64,000 nt of DNA from Kosakonia quasisacchari (GCF_004331415.1 NZ_SJOP01000001.1:248001-312000), one strand, 5' to 3'; shown: positions 41,511 to 51,557, counted from the stretch's first letter. Numbers and translations: made by a program. Notes: a model not told the origin generated them from the sequence alone.

Positions 41511-41540
41511 CCGCTCCGCAGGATCCGCCTCGCGGAGCGG
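41511..41540 (-). repeat. Intercistronic hairpin between nagB and nagA
   Basis: CCGCTCCGC (41511-41519) pairs with GCGGAGCGG (41532-41540) across a 12-nt loop. There is no T-run, so it more likely stabilises the nagB message or acts as a pause than terminates. Confidence 0.5.
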
Positions 41541-41548
41541 GAACTGAC

Positions 41549-42349
41549 TTACAGACCTTTAATATTTTCCGCTTCTAACTCGTTGAAGTATTTCAACGTT
41601 TTCACTTTCAGCTCCATCGTGGATGGTTCGTCGCAGACGATGACGGCTTTCGGATGTAACTGCAGGCAACTGATGGTCCACATGTGATTAACGTTGCCCT
41701 CTACCGCCGCTTGCAGCGCCTGCGCTTTCACGCCGCCGAGCACCAGAATCATTACTTCTTCTGCATCCAGCAATGTGCCTACACCCACGGTCAATGCGTA
41801 TTTCGGCACCTGATTCACGTCGCCGTCAAAGAAGCGAGAGTTTGCTACGCGGGTGTCATGGGTCAGGGTTTTAATACGGGTACGCGATGCCAGCGAAGAG
41901 GCCGGTTCGTTAAACGCGATATGCCCATCATTCCCCACGCCCCCCATAAACAGGTGAATTTTGCCGTAAGAACGAATTTTTTCTTCATAGCGGCGACATT
42001 CTGCGTCAATATCCGGCGCGTTGCCATCAAGCAGGTTAATATTTTCAGCCGGAATATCAACATGATCGAAGAAATTGCGGTGCATAAAGCTGTGGTAGCT
42101 TTCCGGGTGGTCTTTCGGCAAGCCGACATACTCATCCATGTTGAAAGTGACAACGTGCTGGAAACTGACCTGGCCTGCTTTGTGCATCTCAACTAATGCT
42201 TTGTACGCGGTGAGCGGGGTTCCACCGGTTGGCAAGCCAAGAATAAATGGGCGATCTGCGGTCGGTTTGAACGCGTTGATACGGTTGACGATATGGCGGG
42301 CTGCCCATTTGCCGACTTGTTCAGCTGTCGCCAGGGGAATCAGTCTCAT
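41549..42349 (-). CDS. nagB: Glucosamine-6-phosphate deaminase NagB
   Basis: Converts GlcN-6-P to fructose-6-P and ammonia, joining amino-sugar breakdown to glycolysis. It is 266 aa as in E. coli. [13 protein letters not shown] binds the sugar phosphate. FNMDEYVGL and [14 protein letters not shown] carry the catalytic Asp and His. First gene of nagBACD, divergent from nagE. Confidence 0.98.
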   Translation of the reverse strand: MRLIPLATAEQVGKWAARHIVNRINAFKPTADRPFILGLPTGGTPLTAYKALVEMHKAGQVSFQHVVTFNMDEYVGLPKDHPESYHSFMHRNFFDHVDIPAENINLLDGNAPDIDAECRRYEEKIRSYGKIHLFMGGVGNDGHIAFNEPASSLASRTRIKTLTHDTRVANSRFFDGDVNQVPKYALTVGVGTLLDAEEVMILVLGGVKAQALQAAVEGNVNHMWTISCLQLHPKAVIVCDEPSTMELKVKTLKYFNELEAENIKGL

Positions 42350-42518
42350 TGTTCACCTCAAAAGTTAAATGAAGAAAGTTGGCGGAATGCGTGCTAACTC
42401 AGCGTTAAGCGTAACCTGGTTCGCGACAGAGAGAAGGGAGCAATCCGTCCTGATATTTTTAATCATAAAATAAGTTTTACCTGTTTGCCAGTGATTGGGA
42501 GGGTGATTGACGATACTT

Positions 42519-42534
42519 AGTGATTTTAATCACA
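42519..42534. promoter_or_regulatory. CRP binding site in the nagB-nagE region
   Basis: AGTGA-TTTTAA-TCACA matches the TGTGA-N6-TCACA consensus at nine of ten positions. It lies between the two divergent promoters, as expected for catabolite activation. Confidence 0.7.
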
Positions 42535-42546
42535 GAAAATACGCTT

Positions 42547-42567
42547 TTAATTTGCGAGGCGAATTAA
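42547..42567. promoter_or_regulatory. NagC operator near nagE
   Basis: TTAATTTGC-GAG-GCGAATTAA is a 21-bp palindrome with one mismatch. It has the A/T flanks and C/G at the positions typical of NagC sites. Confidence 0.75.
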
Positions 42568-42680
42568 TTTTTCACACACTCTGTCAGGTAGTGAGAAAAT
42601 AGCCGTGATTTCAGGGTTAGTGACACAATAAAAAACGACTGTTTCAGTGAGCTCTCATCGGGTTCATAGGGGGAATAAAA

Positions 42681-44699
42681 GTGAGTATTCTAGGTTATCT
42701 GCAAAAGATCGGCCGCGCGCTAATGGTGCCTGTCGCCACGCTGCCTGCGGCGGCAATTCTGATGGGTGTCGGGTACTGGATTGACCCGGTTGGCTGGGGT
42801 GGTCAAAACGCAGTGGCAGCGTTTTTCATCCAGTCCGGCTCCGCCATTATCGATAACATGGGCGTGCTGTTCGCGGTGGGTGTCGCTTATGGTATGTCAA
42901 AAGACAAAGATGGTGCTGCGGCGCTGGCTGGCTTTGTCGGCTTCCTGGTTCTGACCACGCTCTGTTCACCGGCAGCTGTGGCAATGATCCAAAAAATCCC
43001 TGCGGATCAAGTTCCGGCCGCATTTGGCAAAATCAAAAACCAGTTCGTCGGTATTCTGGTGGGGATCATCGCTGCTGAGCTGTATAACCGCTTCAGCAGT
43101 GTTGAACTGCCGAAAGCGCTCTCTTTCTTTAGCGGTCGTCGTCTGGTGCCGATCCTCACCTCGTTTGTGATGATCGTGGTTGCTTTCATCATGATGTATA
43201 TCTGGCCGGTCGTGTTTAGCGGTCTGGTGGAATTTGGTGAGAGCATTCAGAAACTCGGTTCCGTTGGTGCGGGCGTTTACGCCTTCTTTAACCGTCTGCT
43301 AATCCCGGTCGGCTTGCACCACGCGCTCAACTCTGTGTTCTGGTTTGACGTTGCGGGCATTAACGATATTCCTAACTTCCTCGGTGGCGCACAGTCTATC
43401 GAAGCCGGTAAAGCGGTGGTTGGTGTTACTGGCCGTTACCAGGCGGGTTTCTTCCCGATCATGATGTTCGGCTTACCGGGTGCGGCGCTGGCGATTTATC
43501 ACTGTGCACGCCCGGAAAATAAAGCCAAAGTTCTGGGTATCATGATGGCGGGCGCATTTGCCTCGTTCTTTACCGGTATCACCGAGCCGCTGGAATTTTC
43601 CTTTATGTTCGTTGCACCGGTACTGTATGTGATCCACGCAGTGCTGACGGGGATCTCCGTATTTATCGCCGCAAGCATGCACTGGATTGCCGGTTTCGGC
43701 TTCAGCGCAGGCCTGGTGGATATGGTGCTCTCCTCGCGTAACCCGCTGGCAACCCACTGGTGGATGCTGATCCCGCAAGGCCTGGTATTCTTCGTTATCT
43801 ATTATGTGGTTTTCCGTTTCGCTATCACCAAGTTCAACATGCTGACACCGGGTCGCGAACTGGCTGTTTCCGGCGATGAAGCGGATGGTCAGGATATGAA
43901 TGTCAGCGGTAACACCGAGCAGGATGTGAGTGGCCTGGCGCGTCAGTACATCGCCGCGATCGGTGGGTCTTCTAACCTGACCGGTATTGACGCCTGTATC
44001 ACCCGCCTGCGTTTAACGGTGAAAGACTCTTCGCTGGTGAACGAATCTATGGCGAAACGTCTTGGTGCATCCGGTGTTATTCGTCTTAACAAAACCGGCG
44101 TGCAGATTATCGTTGGTTTCGTGGCGGAAAAAATTGCCGATGCAATGAGAACGGCAGGCGATGTTCCGGCGGCAGGTAACGCTGCGCCCGTAGCGGTTCC
44201 GGCGGCAACGGTAAAGCCGCAGGCGGTACCGAACGCGACAACCATCGCTGAGTTGGTATCGCCTATCACTGGTGAGTTGGTGGCACTGGATCAGGTGCCG
44301 GATGAAGCCTTTGCTAGCAAAGCAGTCGGTGACGGCGTGGCGGTGAAACCGACGGATAAAATCGTGGTTTCTCCGGCTGTGGGCACCATTGTGAAAATCT
44401 TCAACACTAACCATGCGTTCTGCCTGGAAACCGAGAAAGGCGCGGAAATCGTTGTCCATATGGGCATTGATACCGTAGCGCTAGGTGGCCAGGGCTTTAC
44501 TCGCCTGGTTGAAGAAGGCGCGGAAGTGGTGGCGGGGCAGCCGATCCTCGAAATGGATCTGGAGTACCTCAATGCCAATGCCCGTTCAATGATTAGCCCG
44601 GTTGTGGTCAGCAATATCGACGACTTTAGCGGTCTGGTTATCAAAGCGCAGGGGCCGGTGGTTGCCGGTCAGACTCCGCTGTACGAAATTAAAGGCTAA
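42681..44699 (+). CDS. nagE: N-acetylglucosamine-specific PTS enzyme IICBA NagE
   Basis: Imports and phosphorylates GlcNAc. It is 672 aa in three parts. The membrane IIC domain (residues ~1-375) has about ten helices. The IIB domain carries phospho-cysteine C439 (GIDACITRLRL). The IIA domain carries phospho-histidine H593 (VVHMGIDTVAL). IIB and IIA are joined by an Ala/Val/Pro-rich linker (~residues 496-520). It is about 24 residues longer than the 648-aa E. coli protein, mostly ahead of the IIB cysteine. The start at 42681 is a GTG preceded by AGGGGGAAT. Confidence 0.97.
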   Translation: MSILGYLQKIGRALMVPVATLPAAAILMGVGYWIDPVGWGGQNAVAAFFIQSGSAIIDNMGVLFAVGVAYGMSKDKDGAAALAGFVGFLVLTTLCSPAAVAMIQKIPADQVPAAFGKIKNQFVGILVGIIAAELYNRFSSVELPKALSFFSGRRLVPILTSFVMIVVAFIMMYIWPVVFSGLVEFGESIQKLGSVGAGVYAFFNRLLIPVGLHHALNSVFWFDVAGINDIPNFLGGAQSIEAGKAVVGVTGRYQAGFFPIMMFGLPGAALAIYHCARPENKAKVLGIMMAGAFASFFTGITEPLEFSFMFVAPVLYVIHAVLTGISVFIAASMHWIAGFGFSAGLVDMVLSSRNPLATHWWMLIPQGLVFFVIYYVVFRFAITKFNMLTPGRELAVSGDEADGQDMNVSGNTEQDVSGLARQYIAAIGGSSNLTGIDACITRLRLTVKDSSLVNESMAKRLGASGVIRLNKTGVQIIVGFVAEKIADAMRTAGDVPAAGNAAPVAVPAATVKPQAVPNATTIAELVSPITGELVALDQVPDEAFASKAVGDGVAVKPTDKIVVSPAVGTIVKIFNTNHAFCLETEKGAEIVVHMGIDTVALGGQGFTRLVEEGAEVVAGQPILEMDLEYLNANARSMISPVVVSNIDDFSGLVIKAQGPVVAGQTPLYEIKG

Positions 44700-44726
44700 T
44701 AGCTCCTGAGTAAGCATGAATGCCTT

Positions 44727-44761
44727 AAGCGGCGGGGGAATATCCTCCGCCGCTTTTTTTT
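44727..44761 (+). terminator. Terminator downstream of nagE
   Basis: An 11-bp stem (44728-44738 with 44744-44754, one G-U pair) and a 5-nt loop, followed by eight T. Confidence 0.93.
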
Positions 44762-44814
44762 GCCTTGCATTTAATCAGTGCCATACTGATGTCGCTTTTA
44801 TTATGGGGATGATG

Positions 44815-45246
44815 ATGAAAAGGATAATTTGCGCGTTCTGTATCGCACTGACGTTAAGCGGCTGTATTCCACGTTACGCCACGCTGCGCCCACATTATGA
44901 AGTGGATGTGCGTAATGCGGCTGGAGAACCGATCTCAACGGCAATGATGTGGGTGAGCACCGGGCGTTCACCGCCGGGGTATTACCCGGCGCCGGAAGCG
45001 TTTCGGGCTGACAGGCAGGGGCATATCGATGTTGAGAAAAAATCCCAGTGGGAAAATATGATTTTCTTTTTGCACGGGACGAATTTCTACTCGTGGGGCT
45101 GGTGTATTGAAGCGCCGGGTTATGTGCCGCAAAACGGCGAGGGCGATGAGATAGAAAGCCCGGTCATCCTTAAATCGACCACGCAAGATTTGCGCTGCCG
45201 ACAAGCGCAGGACGTAGCTGAATACCTTTCGCCCGGGCATCAGTGA
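44815..45246 (+). CDS. Hypothetical lipoprotein
   Basis: I do not recognise this product. The start [17 protein letters not shown] is a clean lipoprotein signal with a lipobox LSGC and lipidated C17, giving 143 aa. Residue 18 is Ile, so outer-membrane sorting is expected. The rest resembles a small beta-sandwich rich in Trp/Tyr/Pro ([35 protein letters not shown]). ATG 44815 was chosen because GGGGA lies 5 nt upstream; 44812 and 44809 are also possible. It sits between nagE and glnS after a strong terminator. I recall no equivalent there in E. coli K-12. Confidence 0.78.
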   Translation: MKRIICAFCIALTLSGCIPRYATLRPHYEVDVRNAAGEPISTAMMWVSTGRSPPGYYPAPEAFRADRQGHIDVEKKSQWENMIFFLHGTNFYSWGWCIEAPGYVPQNGEGDEIESPVILKSTTQDLRCRQAQDVAEYLSPGHQ

Positions 45247-45329
45247 TTTGTATAAGTAAAGGTTGTTTCCTGCGTCCTCTTATTAGATCATATGCCGTTA
45301 TACGTTGTTTACGCCTTGAGGAACCTGTG

Positions 45330-46997
45330 ATGAGTGAGGCTGAAGCCCGCCCGACTAACTTTATTCGCCAGATCATTGATGAAGATCTGGCCAGTGGTAA
45401 GCACACCACCGTCCATACCCGTTTTCCGCCGGAGCCGAATGGTTATTTGCACATTGGCCACGCGAAATCGATCTGCCTGAACTTTGGTATCGCGCAAGAT
45501 TACCATGGTCAGTGCAACCTGCGTTTCGATGACACTAACCCTGCAAAAGAAGACATCGAATACGTTGAATCTATTAAGAACGACGTGCAATGGTTGGGCT
45601 TTAACTGGTCTGGCGACATCTGCTACTCCTCGGATTACTTCGACAAGCTGCACCAGTACGCGATTGAGCTTATCAACAAAGGTCTGGCCTATGTTGACGA
45701 GCTTTCCGCTGATGAGATCCGTGAATATCGCGGCACGCTGACTGCGCCGGGTAAAAACAGCCCGTATCGCGATCGCAGCGTGGAAGAGAACCTGGCGCTG
45801 TTTGAGAAAATGCGAGCGGGTGGTTTCGAAGAGGGTAAAGCGTGTCTGCGCGCGAAGATCGACATGGCGTCGCCGTTTATCGTGATGCGCGATCCGGTGT
45901 TGTACCGCATTAAATTTGCTGAACATCACCAGACCGGTAACAAGTGGTGCATCTACCCGATGTACGACTTTACGCACTGCATCAGCGATGCGCTGGAAGG
46001 CATTACCCACTCGCTGTGTACGCTGGAGTTCCAGGATAACCGCCGTCTGTATGACTGGGTGCTGGATAACATCACCATTCCGGTTCACCCGCGCCAGTAT
46101 GAATTTTCGCGCCTGAATCTGGAATACACCGTGATGTCCAAGCGCAAACTGAACTTGCTGGTGACTGATAAGCATGTTGAGGGCTGGGACGATCCGCGTA
46201 TGCCGACGATCTCCGGCCTGCGCCGCCGTGGCTACACCGCTGGCTCTATCCGCGAATTCTGCAAACGTATCGGCGTCACCAAACAGGACAACACCATTGA
46301 GATGGCTTCTCTGGAGTCCTGCATTCGTGAAGACCTGAACGAAAACGCGCCGCGTGCGATGGCGGTTATCGATCCGGTAAAACTGGTTATCGAAAATTAC
46401 CCGCAGGGCAGCAGCGAAATCGTCAGCATGCCGAACCATCCGAATAAGCCGGAAATGGGTACCCGCGACGTGCCGTTTAGTGGTGAAATCTGGATCGATC
46501 GTGCAGATTTCCGCGAAGAAGCTAACAAACAGTATAAACGTCTGGTGCTGGGTAAAGAGGTTCGCCTGCGTAATGCTTACGTCATCAAAGCAGAACGCGT
46601 AGAGAAAGATGCAGACGGCAACATCACCACTATTTTCTGTTCTTACGATGCGGAAACGCTGAGCAAAGATCCGGCCGATGGTCGCAAAGTGAAAGGGGTA
46701 ATTCACTGGGTGAGCGCACAGCATGCGCTGCCGGTTGAAATCCGCCTTTACGATCGTCTGTTTAGCGTACCGAATCCAGGTGCAGCAGAAGATTTCCTGG
46801 CGACGATCAACCCGGAATCGCTGGTTATCAAGCAAGGTTACGCCGAACCGTCGTTGAAAGAAGCACAGGCGGGCAAAGCTTACCAGTTCGAGCGTGAAGG
46901 CTACTTCTGCCTCGATAGTCGTTATGCAACCGCTTCCAAAGTGGTTTTCAACCGTACCGTGGGTCTGCGCGATACGTGGGCGAAAATCGGTGACTGA
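45330..46997 (+). CDS. glnS: Glutaminyl-tRNA synthetase GlnS
   Basis: Class I synthetase charging tRNA-Gln; four of its substrates are encoded in the tRNA cluster at 35462-35980. It is 555 aa including Met. The HIGH motif lies in [11 protein letters not shown], the KMSKS equivalent is VMSKRK, and the C-terminal beta-barrels that read the anticodon are complete. ATG 45330 ([10 protein letters not shown]) is preceded by GAGGA; the upstream frame to 45243 is not conserved. Confidence 0.98.
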   Translation: MSEAEARPTNFIRQIIDEDLASGKHTTVHTRFPPEPNGYLHIGHAKSICLNFGIAQDYHGQCNLRFDDTNPAKEDIEYVESIKNDVQWLGFNWSGDICYSSDYFDKLHQYAIELINKGLAYVDELSADEIREYRGTLTAPGKNSPYRDRSVEENLALFEKMRAGGFEEGKACLRAKIDMASPFIVMRDPVLYRIKFAEHHQTGNKWCIYPMYDFTHCISDALEGITHSLCTLEFQDNRRLYDWVLDNITIPVHPRQYEFSRLNLEYTVMSKRKLNLLVTDKHVEGWDDPRMPTISGLRRRGYTAGSIREFCKRIGVTKQDNTIEMASLESCIREDLNENAPRAMAVIDPVKLVIENYPQGSSEIVSMPNHPNKPEMGTRDVPFSGEIWIDRADFREEANKQYKRLVLGKEVRLRNAYVIKAERVEKDADGNITTIFCSYDAETLSKDPADGRKVKGVIHWVSAQHALPVEIRLYDRLFSVPNPGAAEDFLATINPESLVIKQGYAEPSLKEAQAGKAYQFEREGYFCLDSRYATASKVVFNRTVGLRDTWAKIGD

Positions 46998-47023
46998 GTA
47001 AGTCAACCAGAAACAATTGTGTT

Positions 47024-47053
47024 AAAGCGCCGCTTTCAGCGGCGCTTTTTTTT
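47024..47053 (+). terminator. Terminator downstream of glnS
   Basis: AGCGCCGCT (47026-47034), loop TTC, AGCGGCGCT (47038-47046), then eight T. Confidence 0.95.
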
Positions 47054-47082
47054 GCTTATCGATTAGGTTGTTACACTTTATA

Positions 47083-47103
47083 TATATTCGCGTCGCGAAT
47101 TAA
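47083..47103. promoter_or_regulatory. NagC operator, distal, upstream of chiP
   Basis: TTCGC-GTC-GCGAA is a perfect 5+5 palindrome at 47087-47099 with TATA and TTAA flanks, matching the NagC operator form. Confidence 0.72.
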
Positions 47104-47316
47104 TGTGTCTTCTCATTGATGTCTGTATCGAATGGGTAGAAAGCATTTTTACGGTTTTAAAAGTTAATTTGAACGTGTAATCGCTATCAATTAGCATTAA
47201 TGCCTTTTTTTCTGGTTTTTAATTTATTTTTTCCTGTTTGGTGTAACATGTTTCAAAACGCTACTGAATATGTGCTCTTCGTCATAATCCTGTCATTTTG
47301 CCGCTAAAAAACATTG

Positions 47317-47337
47317 ATAATTCGCATCGCGAAAAAT
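47317..47337. promoter_or_regulatory. NagC operator, proximal, upstream of chiP
   Basis: TTCGC-ATC-GCGAA at 47321-47333 with A/T flanks. It falls between the candidate -35 and -10 boxes, so NagC binding would block polymerase. Confidence 0.75.
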
Positions 47338-47444
47338 AGTCTTAAGCCGGTAGTGAATTCGGGGGTTTTCGTAACTACCTAAACTATTTGACCTTTTTTC
47401 GTCATCTCCGGCGATTTTTTTAATACGTCTAGAAGGAATCACTC

Positions 47445-48842
47445 ATGCGTACGTTTAGTGGCAAACGTAGTACGCTGGCGCTGGCAATCGCCGGTGTCAC
47501 AGCAATGTCGGGCTGGGTTGTCTCTCCACAGGCTCATGCAGCAGGCTTTATCGATGATTCCACGCTCACGGGCGGTATCTATTACTGGCAGCGTGAACGT
47601 GACCGCAAAGATGTTCTGGAAGATAAATACAAAACCAACCTTTCCCATTCGACATGGAACGCGAACCTGGATTTCCAGTCCGGTTATGCCGCCGATATGT
47701 TTGGGCTGGATATTGCGGCCTTCACCGCCATCGAGATGGCGGAAAACGGTGACAGCGCGCACCCGAACGAAATCGCCTTTTCCTCCAGCAATAAAGCCTA
47801 CAAAGAAGACTGGTCAGGTGATAAGAGCGGGGTCAGCCTGTATAAAGCCGCGGCGAAATTTAAATATGGTCCGGTATGGGCGCGCGCGGGTTACATACAG
47901 CCAACTGGCCAGACACTGCTCGCGCCGCACTGGAGCTTTATGCCTGGCACTTATCAGGGCGCGGAAGCCGGGGCGAATTTTGACTACGGTGATGCCGGGG
48001 CGTTGAGTTTCTCCTACATGTGGACCAACGAATACAAGTCGCCGTGGCATATCGAGATGGACAAGTTCTATCAAAACGATAAAAAGACCAAAGTTGATTA
48101 TTTGCACTCGGTTGGTGCGAAGTATGACTTTAAAAACGACCTGATCCTGGAAGCGGCATTTGGTCAGGCTCAGGGCTATGTCGATCAATATTTCGCAAAA
48201 GCCAGCTACAAATTCGATATCGCGGGTAGCCCCCTGAGCACCAGTTACCAGTTCTACGGCACGCGCGACAAAGTCAGTAATGGCGGCGTAAACGATATTT
48301 ATGACGGCACCGCCTGGCTGCAAGCGCTGACATTTGGCTACAAAGTCGGTCAGGTCGATCTGCGTCTGGAAGGAACGTGGGTTAAAGCTGATGGTCAGCA
48401 GGGGTACTTCCTGCAACGTATGACGCCGACGTACGCCTCATCCAACGGGCGGCTGGATATCTGGTGGGATAACCGCTCTGACTTTAATGCCAACGGTGAA
48501 AAAGCGGTGTTCTTCGGCGCGATGTATGACCTGAAAAACTGGAACCTGCCGGGCTGGACAGTTGGCGCGTCATACGCTTACGCCTGGGATGCGAAACCCG
48601 CAGACATGGCAACGCCAGATGCCTATTACGACTCGAACTACCGCCTGAAAGAGTCTTCTTACAGCCTCGATGCGATTTACACCCTGCAAGAAGGGCGTGC
48701 GAAAGGCACGATGTTCAAATTGCACTTCACCCAGTACGACAACCATTCCGACATCCCAAGCTACAGCGGCGGTTATGGCAACATCTTCCAGGATGAGCGC
48801 GATGTGAAGTTTATGGTTATCGCACCGTTTACCATTTTCTGA
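47445..48842 (+). CDS. chiP: Chitoporin ChiP (OprD family)
   Basis: Outer-membrane porin for chitobiose and longer chito-oligosaccharides. It is 465 aa; E. coli ChiP (YbfM) is 468. The first ~32 residues form a signal peptide ending QAHA. The body is rich in alternating aromatic strands and closes with [12 protein letters not shown], a terminal-Phe barrel signature. ATG 47445 has GAAGGAAT upstream. It is followed after 45 bp by the chitobiase gene instead of chiQ. Confidence 0.95.
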   Translation: MRTFSGKRSTLALAIAGVTAMSGWVVSPQAHAAGFIDDSTLTGGIYYWQRERDRKDVLEDKYKTNLSHSTWNANLDFQSGYAADMFGLDIAAFTAIEMAENGDSAHPNEIAFSSSNKAYKEDWSGDKSGVSLYKAAAKFKYGPVWARAGYIQPTGQTLLAPHWSFMPGTYQGAEAGANFDYGDAGALSFSYMWTNEYKSPWHIEMDKFYQNDKKTKVDYLHSVGAKYDFKNDLILEAAFGQAQGYVDQYFAKASYKFDIAGSPLSTSYQFYGTRDKVSNGGVNDIYDGTAWLQALTFGYKVGQVDLRLEGTWVKADGQQGYFLQRMTPTYASSNGRLDIWWDNRSDFNANGEKAVFFGAMYDLKNWNLPGWTVGASYAYAWDAKPADMATPDAYYDSNYRLKESSYSLDAIYTLQEGRAKGTMFKLHFTQYDNHSDIPSYSGGYGNIFQDERDVKFMVIAPFTIF

Positions 48843-48850
48843 TGAGCGCA

Positions 48851-48869
48851 TGCCGGGTTCGTCCCGGCA
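48851..48869 (+). repeat. Intercistronic hairpin between chiP and chitobiase
   Basis: TGCCGGG (48851-48857), loop TTCGT, CCCGGCA (48863-48869): a perfect 7-bp stem without a T-run. It could protect the chiP message or tune chitobiase expression. Confidence 0.6.
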
Positions 48870-48887
48870 AACTACAAGGAATATGTA

Positions 48888-51542
48888 ATGAAAACAGTTC
48901 GTTTAAGTTTGCTCGCCAGTGCCGTACTGGCGATGCTGGGCAGCACTGCGGCGCTGGCGAATCAGAGTACCGTTGATGCTATCAGCCAGTTTCATCTCAA
49001 TTATGCGGTGAAAGATAATTTCGCCGCGCAACACGGCGTGAACTGCGCGAAGCTCGGCGCGGATTGGGCCTCCTGCAACAACGCGGTGATCACGCTGACC
49101 AATAATGGCGACGCGGTGACCGACAAAGCCTGGGCCATCTATTTTCACAGCATTCGTCCGGTGCTGGAGGTGGCGAACGATCAGTTCAAAGTGACCCACA
49201 TTATGGGCGACTTGCATAAGCTGGAGCCGACCGACAAATTCACTGGTTTCCCGGCGAAGCAGGCGATAGAGATCCCGATTATCAATGAATACTGGCAGTT
49301 GTTTATCACCGATGTGCTGCCGCGCTGGTACGTCACCGCCGACGGCGCGACGGCGAAAGTGATTGCCAATACGGACACGGAAGATTTATCCCGCTTTGTT
49401 ACACCGCTTGATAATCATTGGAAACGGACGCCGGACGACAAAAATATCCTGATGACTGCCGAGGCGCGCTTTGAGAAAAATAGCGATGTGAAAACGCCCA
49501 ATCTCGCGTCGTTGCGCGGCCAGATTGTGCCAACGCCGCAGCAGGTTAACATCCACGGGCAGGATGTCGACCTGAGCCAGGGTGTGAAGCTGGATCTTTC
49601 CGCGCTGAGTGTCGATGCACAAGACGCGGTGAAATCGCGTTTTGCGTTGCTGGGGGTGAAAGAGGGCAGTTATCCGCTGCGGACTGAAATTGCCAGCAAT
49701 GTTTTTACCGGTGATCAAGCGGTTTCCGGGGCTTACCTGCTACACATTGGCGCGAAAGAAACCGTGGTGACCGGTTACGATCAAGCGGGGGTATTTTACG
49801 GTTTGCAATCGCTGCTGTCGCTCATTCCTGCCTCGGGCGAGATGAAGATTGCCGCGCTTGAGGCGAAAGATGCGCCGCGTTTTGATTATCGCGGCATTCA
49901 ACTGGATGTTGGTCGCAACTTCCACAGTAAAGCGGCGGTGCTGCGCCTGTTGGATCAGATGTCAGCGTACAAACTCAACAAATTCCATTTCCATCTTACG
50001 GATGATGAAGGCTGGCGCATTGAGATCCCCGGCCTGCCAGAACTGACCGATATCGGCAGTAAGCGTTGTCATGATTTGAGTGAGAAAACGTGCCTGTTGC
50101 CACAACTGGGCTCCGGGCCGGACAGCAACAACAACGGCAGCGGTCATTTTAGCCGTGCGGATTACATCGAAATCCTCAAATATGCCAAAGCGCGACAGAT
50201 TGAAGTGATCCCGGAAATCGATATGCCAGCTCATGCGCGTGCCGCCGTGATCTCAATGGAAGCGCGTTACGAGCGCCTGATGAAAGCGGGCAAAGAGAAA
50301 GAGGCGCAGCAATATCGCCTGCTGGATCCCACTGACACTTCGAACACCACTGGTGTGCAGTTCTATAACCGTACCGGCTATCTCAATCCATGCCTTGATT
50401 CGTCGCGTAACTTTGTGGACAAAGTGATTGGCGAAATCCAACAGATGCATAAAGAAGCCGGGTTGCCGCTGAATACCTGGCATTTTGGCGGTGACGAAGC
50501 GAAAAACATCTATCTTGGCGCAGGTTACACGGATCAGAAAAAACCGGAGGCGGGCAAAGGCATTATTGATCAGAGCAATCAGGATAAGCCGTGGGCAAAA
50601 TCGCAAGCCTGCCAGACGATGATCAAAGAGGGCAAAGTTGCCGATGTTGAACATCTCTCCAGTTATTTCGGCGTGGAAGTCAGCAAGCTGGTGAAAGCGC
50701 ACGGTATCGGCACAATGCAGGCGTGGCAGGACGGTTTGAAAGATGCCAAAGATGCATCAGTGTTCGCCACCGATCATGTCAATGTTAACTTCTGGGATAC
50801 GCTCTACTGGGGCGGTTTTGACTCGGTGAATGACTGGGCGAACAAAGGCTTCCGCGTTGTGGTCTCTAACCCCGATTATGTGTATCTCGATTTCCCGAAT
50901 GAAGTAAACCCGGCGGAAAGTGGCTACTACTGGGGCACGCGTTTTAGCGATGAACGTAAGATTTTCAGCTTTGCCCCGGACAACATGCCGCAGAACGCGG
51001 AAACCTCACTTGATCGTGATGGCAATCCGTTTAGCGCGAAGTCTGACAAATTGTGGCCGGGCGCGTATGGCCTTTCCGCGCAGTTGTGGAGCGAAGTGGT
51101 GCGCACCGATAATCAGATGGAGTACATGATCTATCCGCGAATGGTTTCGGTGGCTGAACGCGCATGGCACCGCGCGGGCTGGGAGCAGGATTACAAAGCC
51201 GGACGTGAGTATAAAGGCGGCGAGACACATCTGGTGGATGTGAAAGCGCTGGAAAGTGACTGGCAACGCTTTGCGAACCTGTTAGGTCATCGCGAACTGG
51301 CGAAACTGGATAAGGCTGGTGTTCATTACCGCTTACCGGTTCCAGGAGCGCGTGTGGTGGGTGGAAAACTGGAAGCCAATACCAGCTTCCCTGGCATGGT
51401 GGTTGAGTTCTCAACCGACGGCGGCAAACACTGGCAGCGCTACGATGATAAAGCGCGTCCGCAAGTAAGTGGGGAAGTGCAGGTGCGCACTGCCAGCCCG
51501 GACGGCAAACGCTTTAGTCGTGTCGACAGCGTAAAAGCGTAA
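48888..51542 (+). CDS. Periplasmic chitobiase / beta-N-acetylhexosaminidase (GH20)
   Basis: Cleaves GlcNAc from chitobiose and short chitin oligomers. It is 884 aa, close to Serratia marcescens chitobiase. The signal peptide is ~24 residues ending ALA. The domain order is N-terminal carbohydrate-binding CHB_HEX (~30-190), GH20 N-terminal alpha/beta domain (~210-330), the (beta/alpha)8 catalytic domain (~335-780) and the C-terminal CHB_HEX_C Ig-like domain. The catalytic pair D536-E537 lies in WHFGGDEAKN; upstream are FHFHLTDDEGWRIEI and EVIPEIDMPAHARA. It is preceded by AAGGA and shares the chiP transcript, so NagC should control both. The usual symbol is chb or ctb, depending on species. Confidence 0.93.
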   Translation: MKTVRLSLLASAVLAMLGSTAALANQSTVDAISQFHLNYAVKDNFAAQHGVNCAKLGADWASCNNAVITLTNNGDAVTDKAWAIYFHSIRPVLEVANDQFKVTHIMGDLHKLEPTDKFTGFPAKQAIEIPIINEYWQLFITDVLPRWYVTADGATAKVIANTDTEDLSRFVTPLDNHWKRTPDDKNILMTAEARFEKNSDVKTPNLASLRGQIVPTPQQVNIHGQDVDLSQGVKLDLSALSVDAQDAVKSRFALLGVKEGSYPLRTEIASNVFTGDQAVSGAYLLHIGAKETVVTGYDQAGVFYGLQSLLSLIPASGEMKIAALEAKDAPRFDYRGIQLDVGRNFHSKAAVLRLLDQMSAYKLNKFHFHLTDDEGWRIEIPGLPELTDIGSKRCHDLSEKTCLLPQLGSGPDSNNNGSGHFSRADYIEILKYAKARQIEVIPEIDMPAHARAAVISMEARYERLMKAGKEKEAQQYRLLDPTDTSNTTGVQFYNRTGYLNPCLDSSRNFVDKVIGEIQQMHKEAGLPLNTWHFGGDEAKNIYLGAGYTDQKKPEAGKGIIDQSNQDKPWAKSQACQTMIKEGKVADVEHLSSYFGVEVSKLVKAHGIGTMQAWQDGLKDAKDASVFATDHVNVNFWDTLYWGGFDSVNDWANKGFRVVVSNPDYVYLDFPNEVNPAESGYYWGTRFSDERKIFSFAPDNMPQNAETSLDRDGNPFSAKSDKLWPGAYGLSAQLWSEVVRTDNQMEYMIYPRMVSVAERAWHRAGWEQDYKAGREYKGGETHLVDVKALESDWQRFANLLGHRELAKLDKAGVHYRLPVPGARVVGGKLEANTSFPGMVVEFSTDGGKHWQRYDDKARPQVSGEVQVRTASPDGKRFSRVDSVKA

Positions 51543-51557
51543 TTTGAGGCAGTGATT

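Larger units (their letters stand above)
42350..42680. other. nagB-nagE divergent control region (331 bp)
   Basis: No gene. It contains a CRP-like site (42519-42534), a strong NagC-like palindrome (42547-42567) and a weaker A/T-rich palindromic stretch near 42456-42476. The centres of the two palindromes are about 91 bp apart, near the ~9-turn spacing at which E. coli NagC loops between nagB and nagE. Confidence 0.65.
47054..47444. other. chiP upstream control region (391 bp)
   Basis: AT-rich with no credible reading frame. It contains two NagC-type palindromes, 234 bp apart centre to centre, and a possible promoter (TTGATA 47314-47319, TAGTCT 47337-47342) that straddles the second. The ribosome-binding site AGAAGGAAT is at 47431-47439. 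A target for the chitoporin-silencing sRNA ChiX may be near there but is not clear. Confidence 0.65.

Noticed and set aside
45309..47006. 565-codon open frame antisense to glnS
   Set aside because: It mirrors glnS almost end to end. The encoded sequence has no family features and is explained by codon-bias shadowing of a strongly conserved gene.
47395..47444. ChiX sRNA pairing site at the chiP ribosome-binding region
   Set aside because: Only about six contiguous bases around AGGAAT fit what I recall of ChiX, too few to call.
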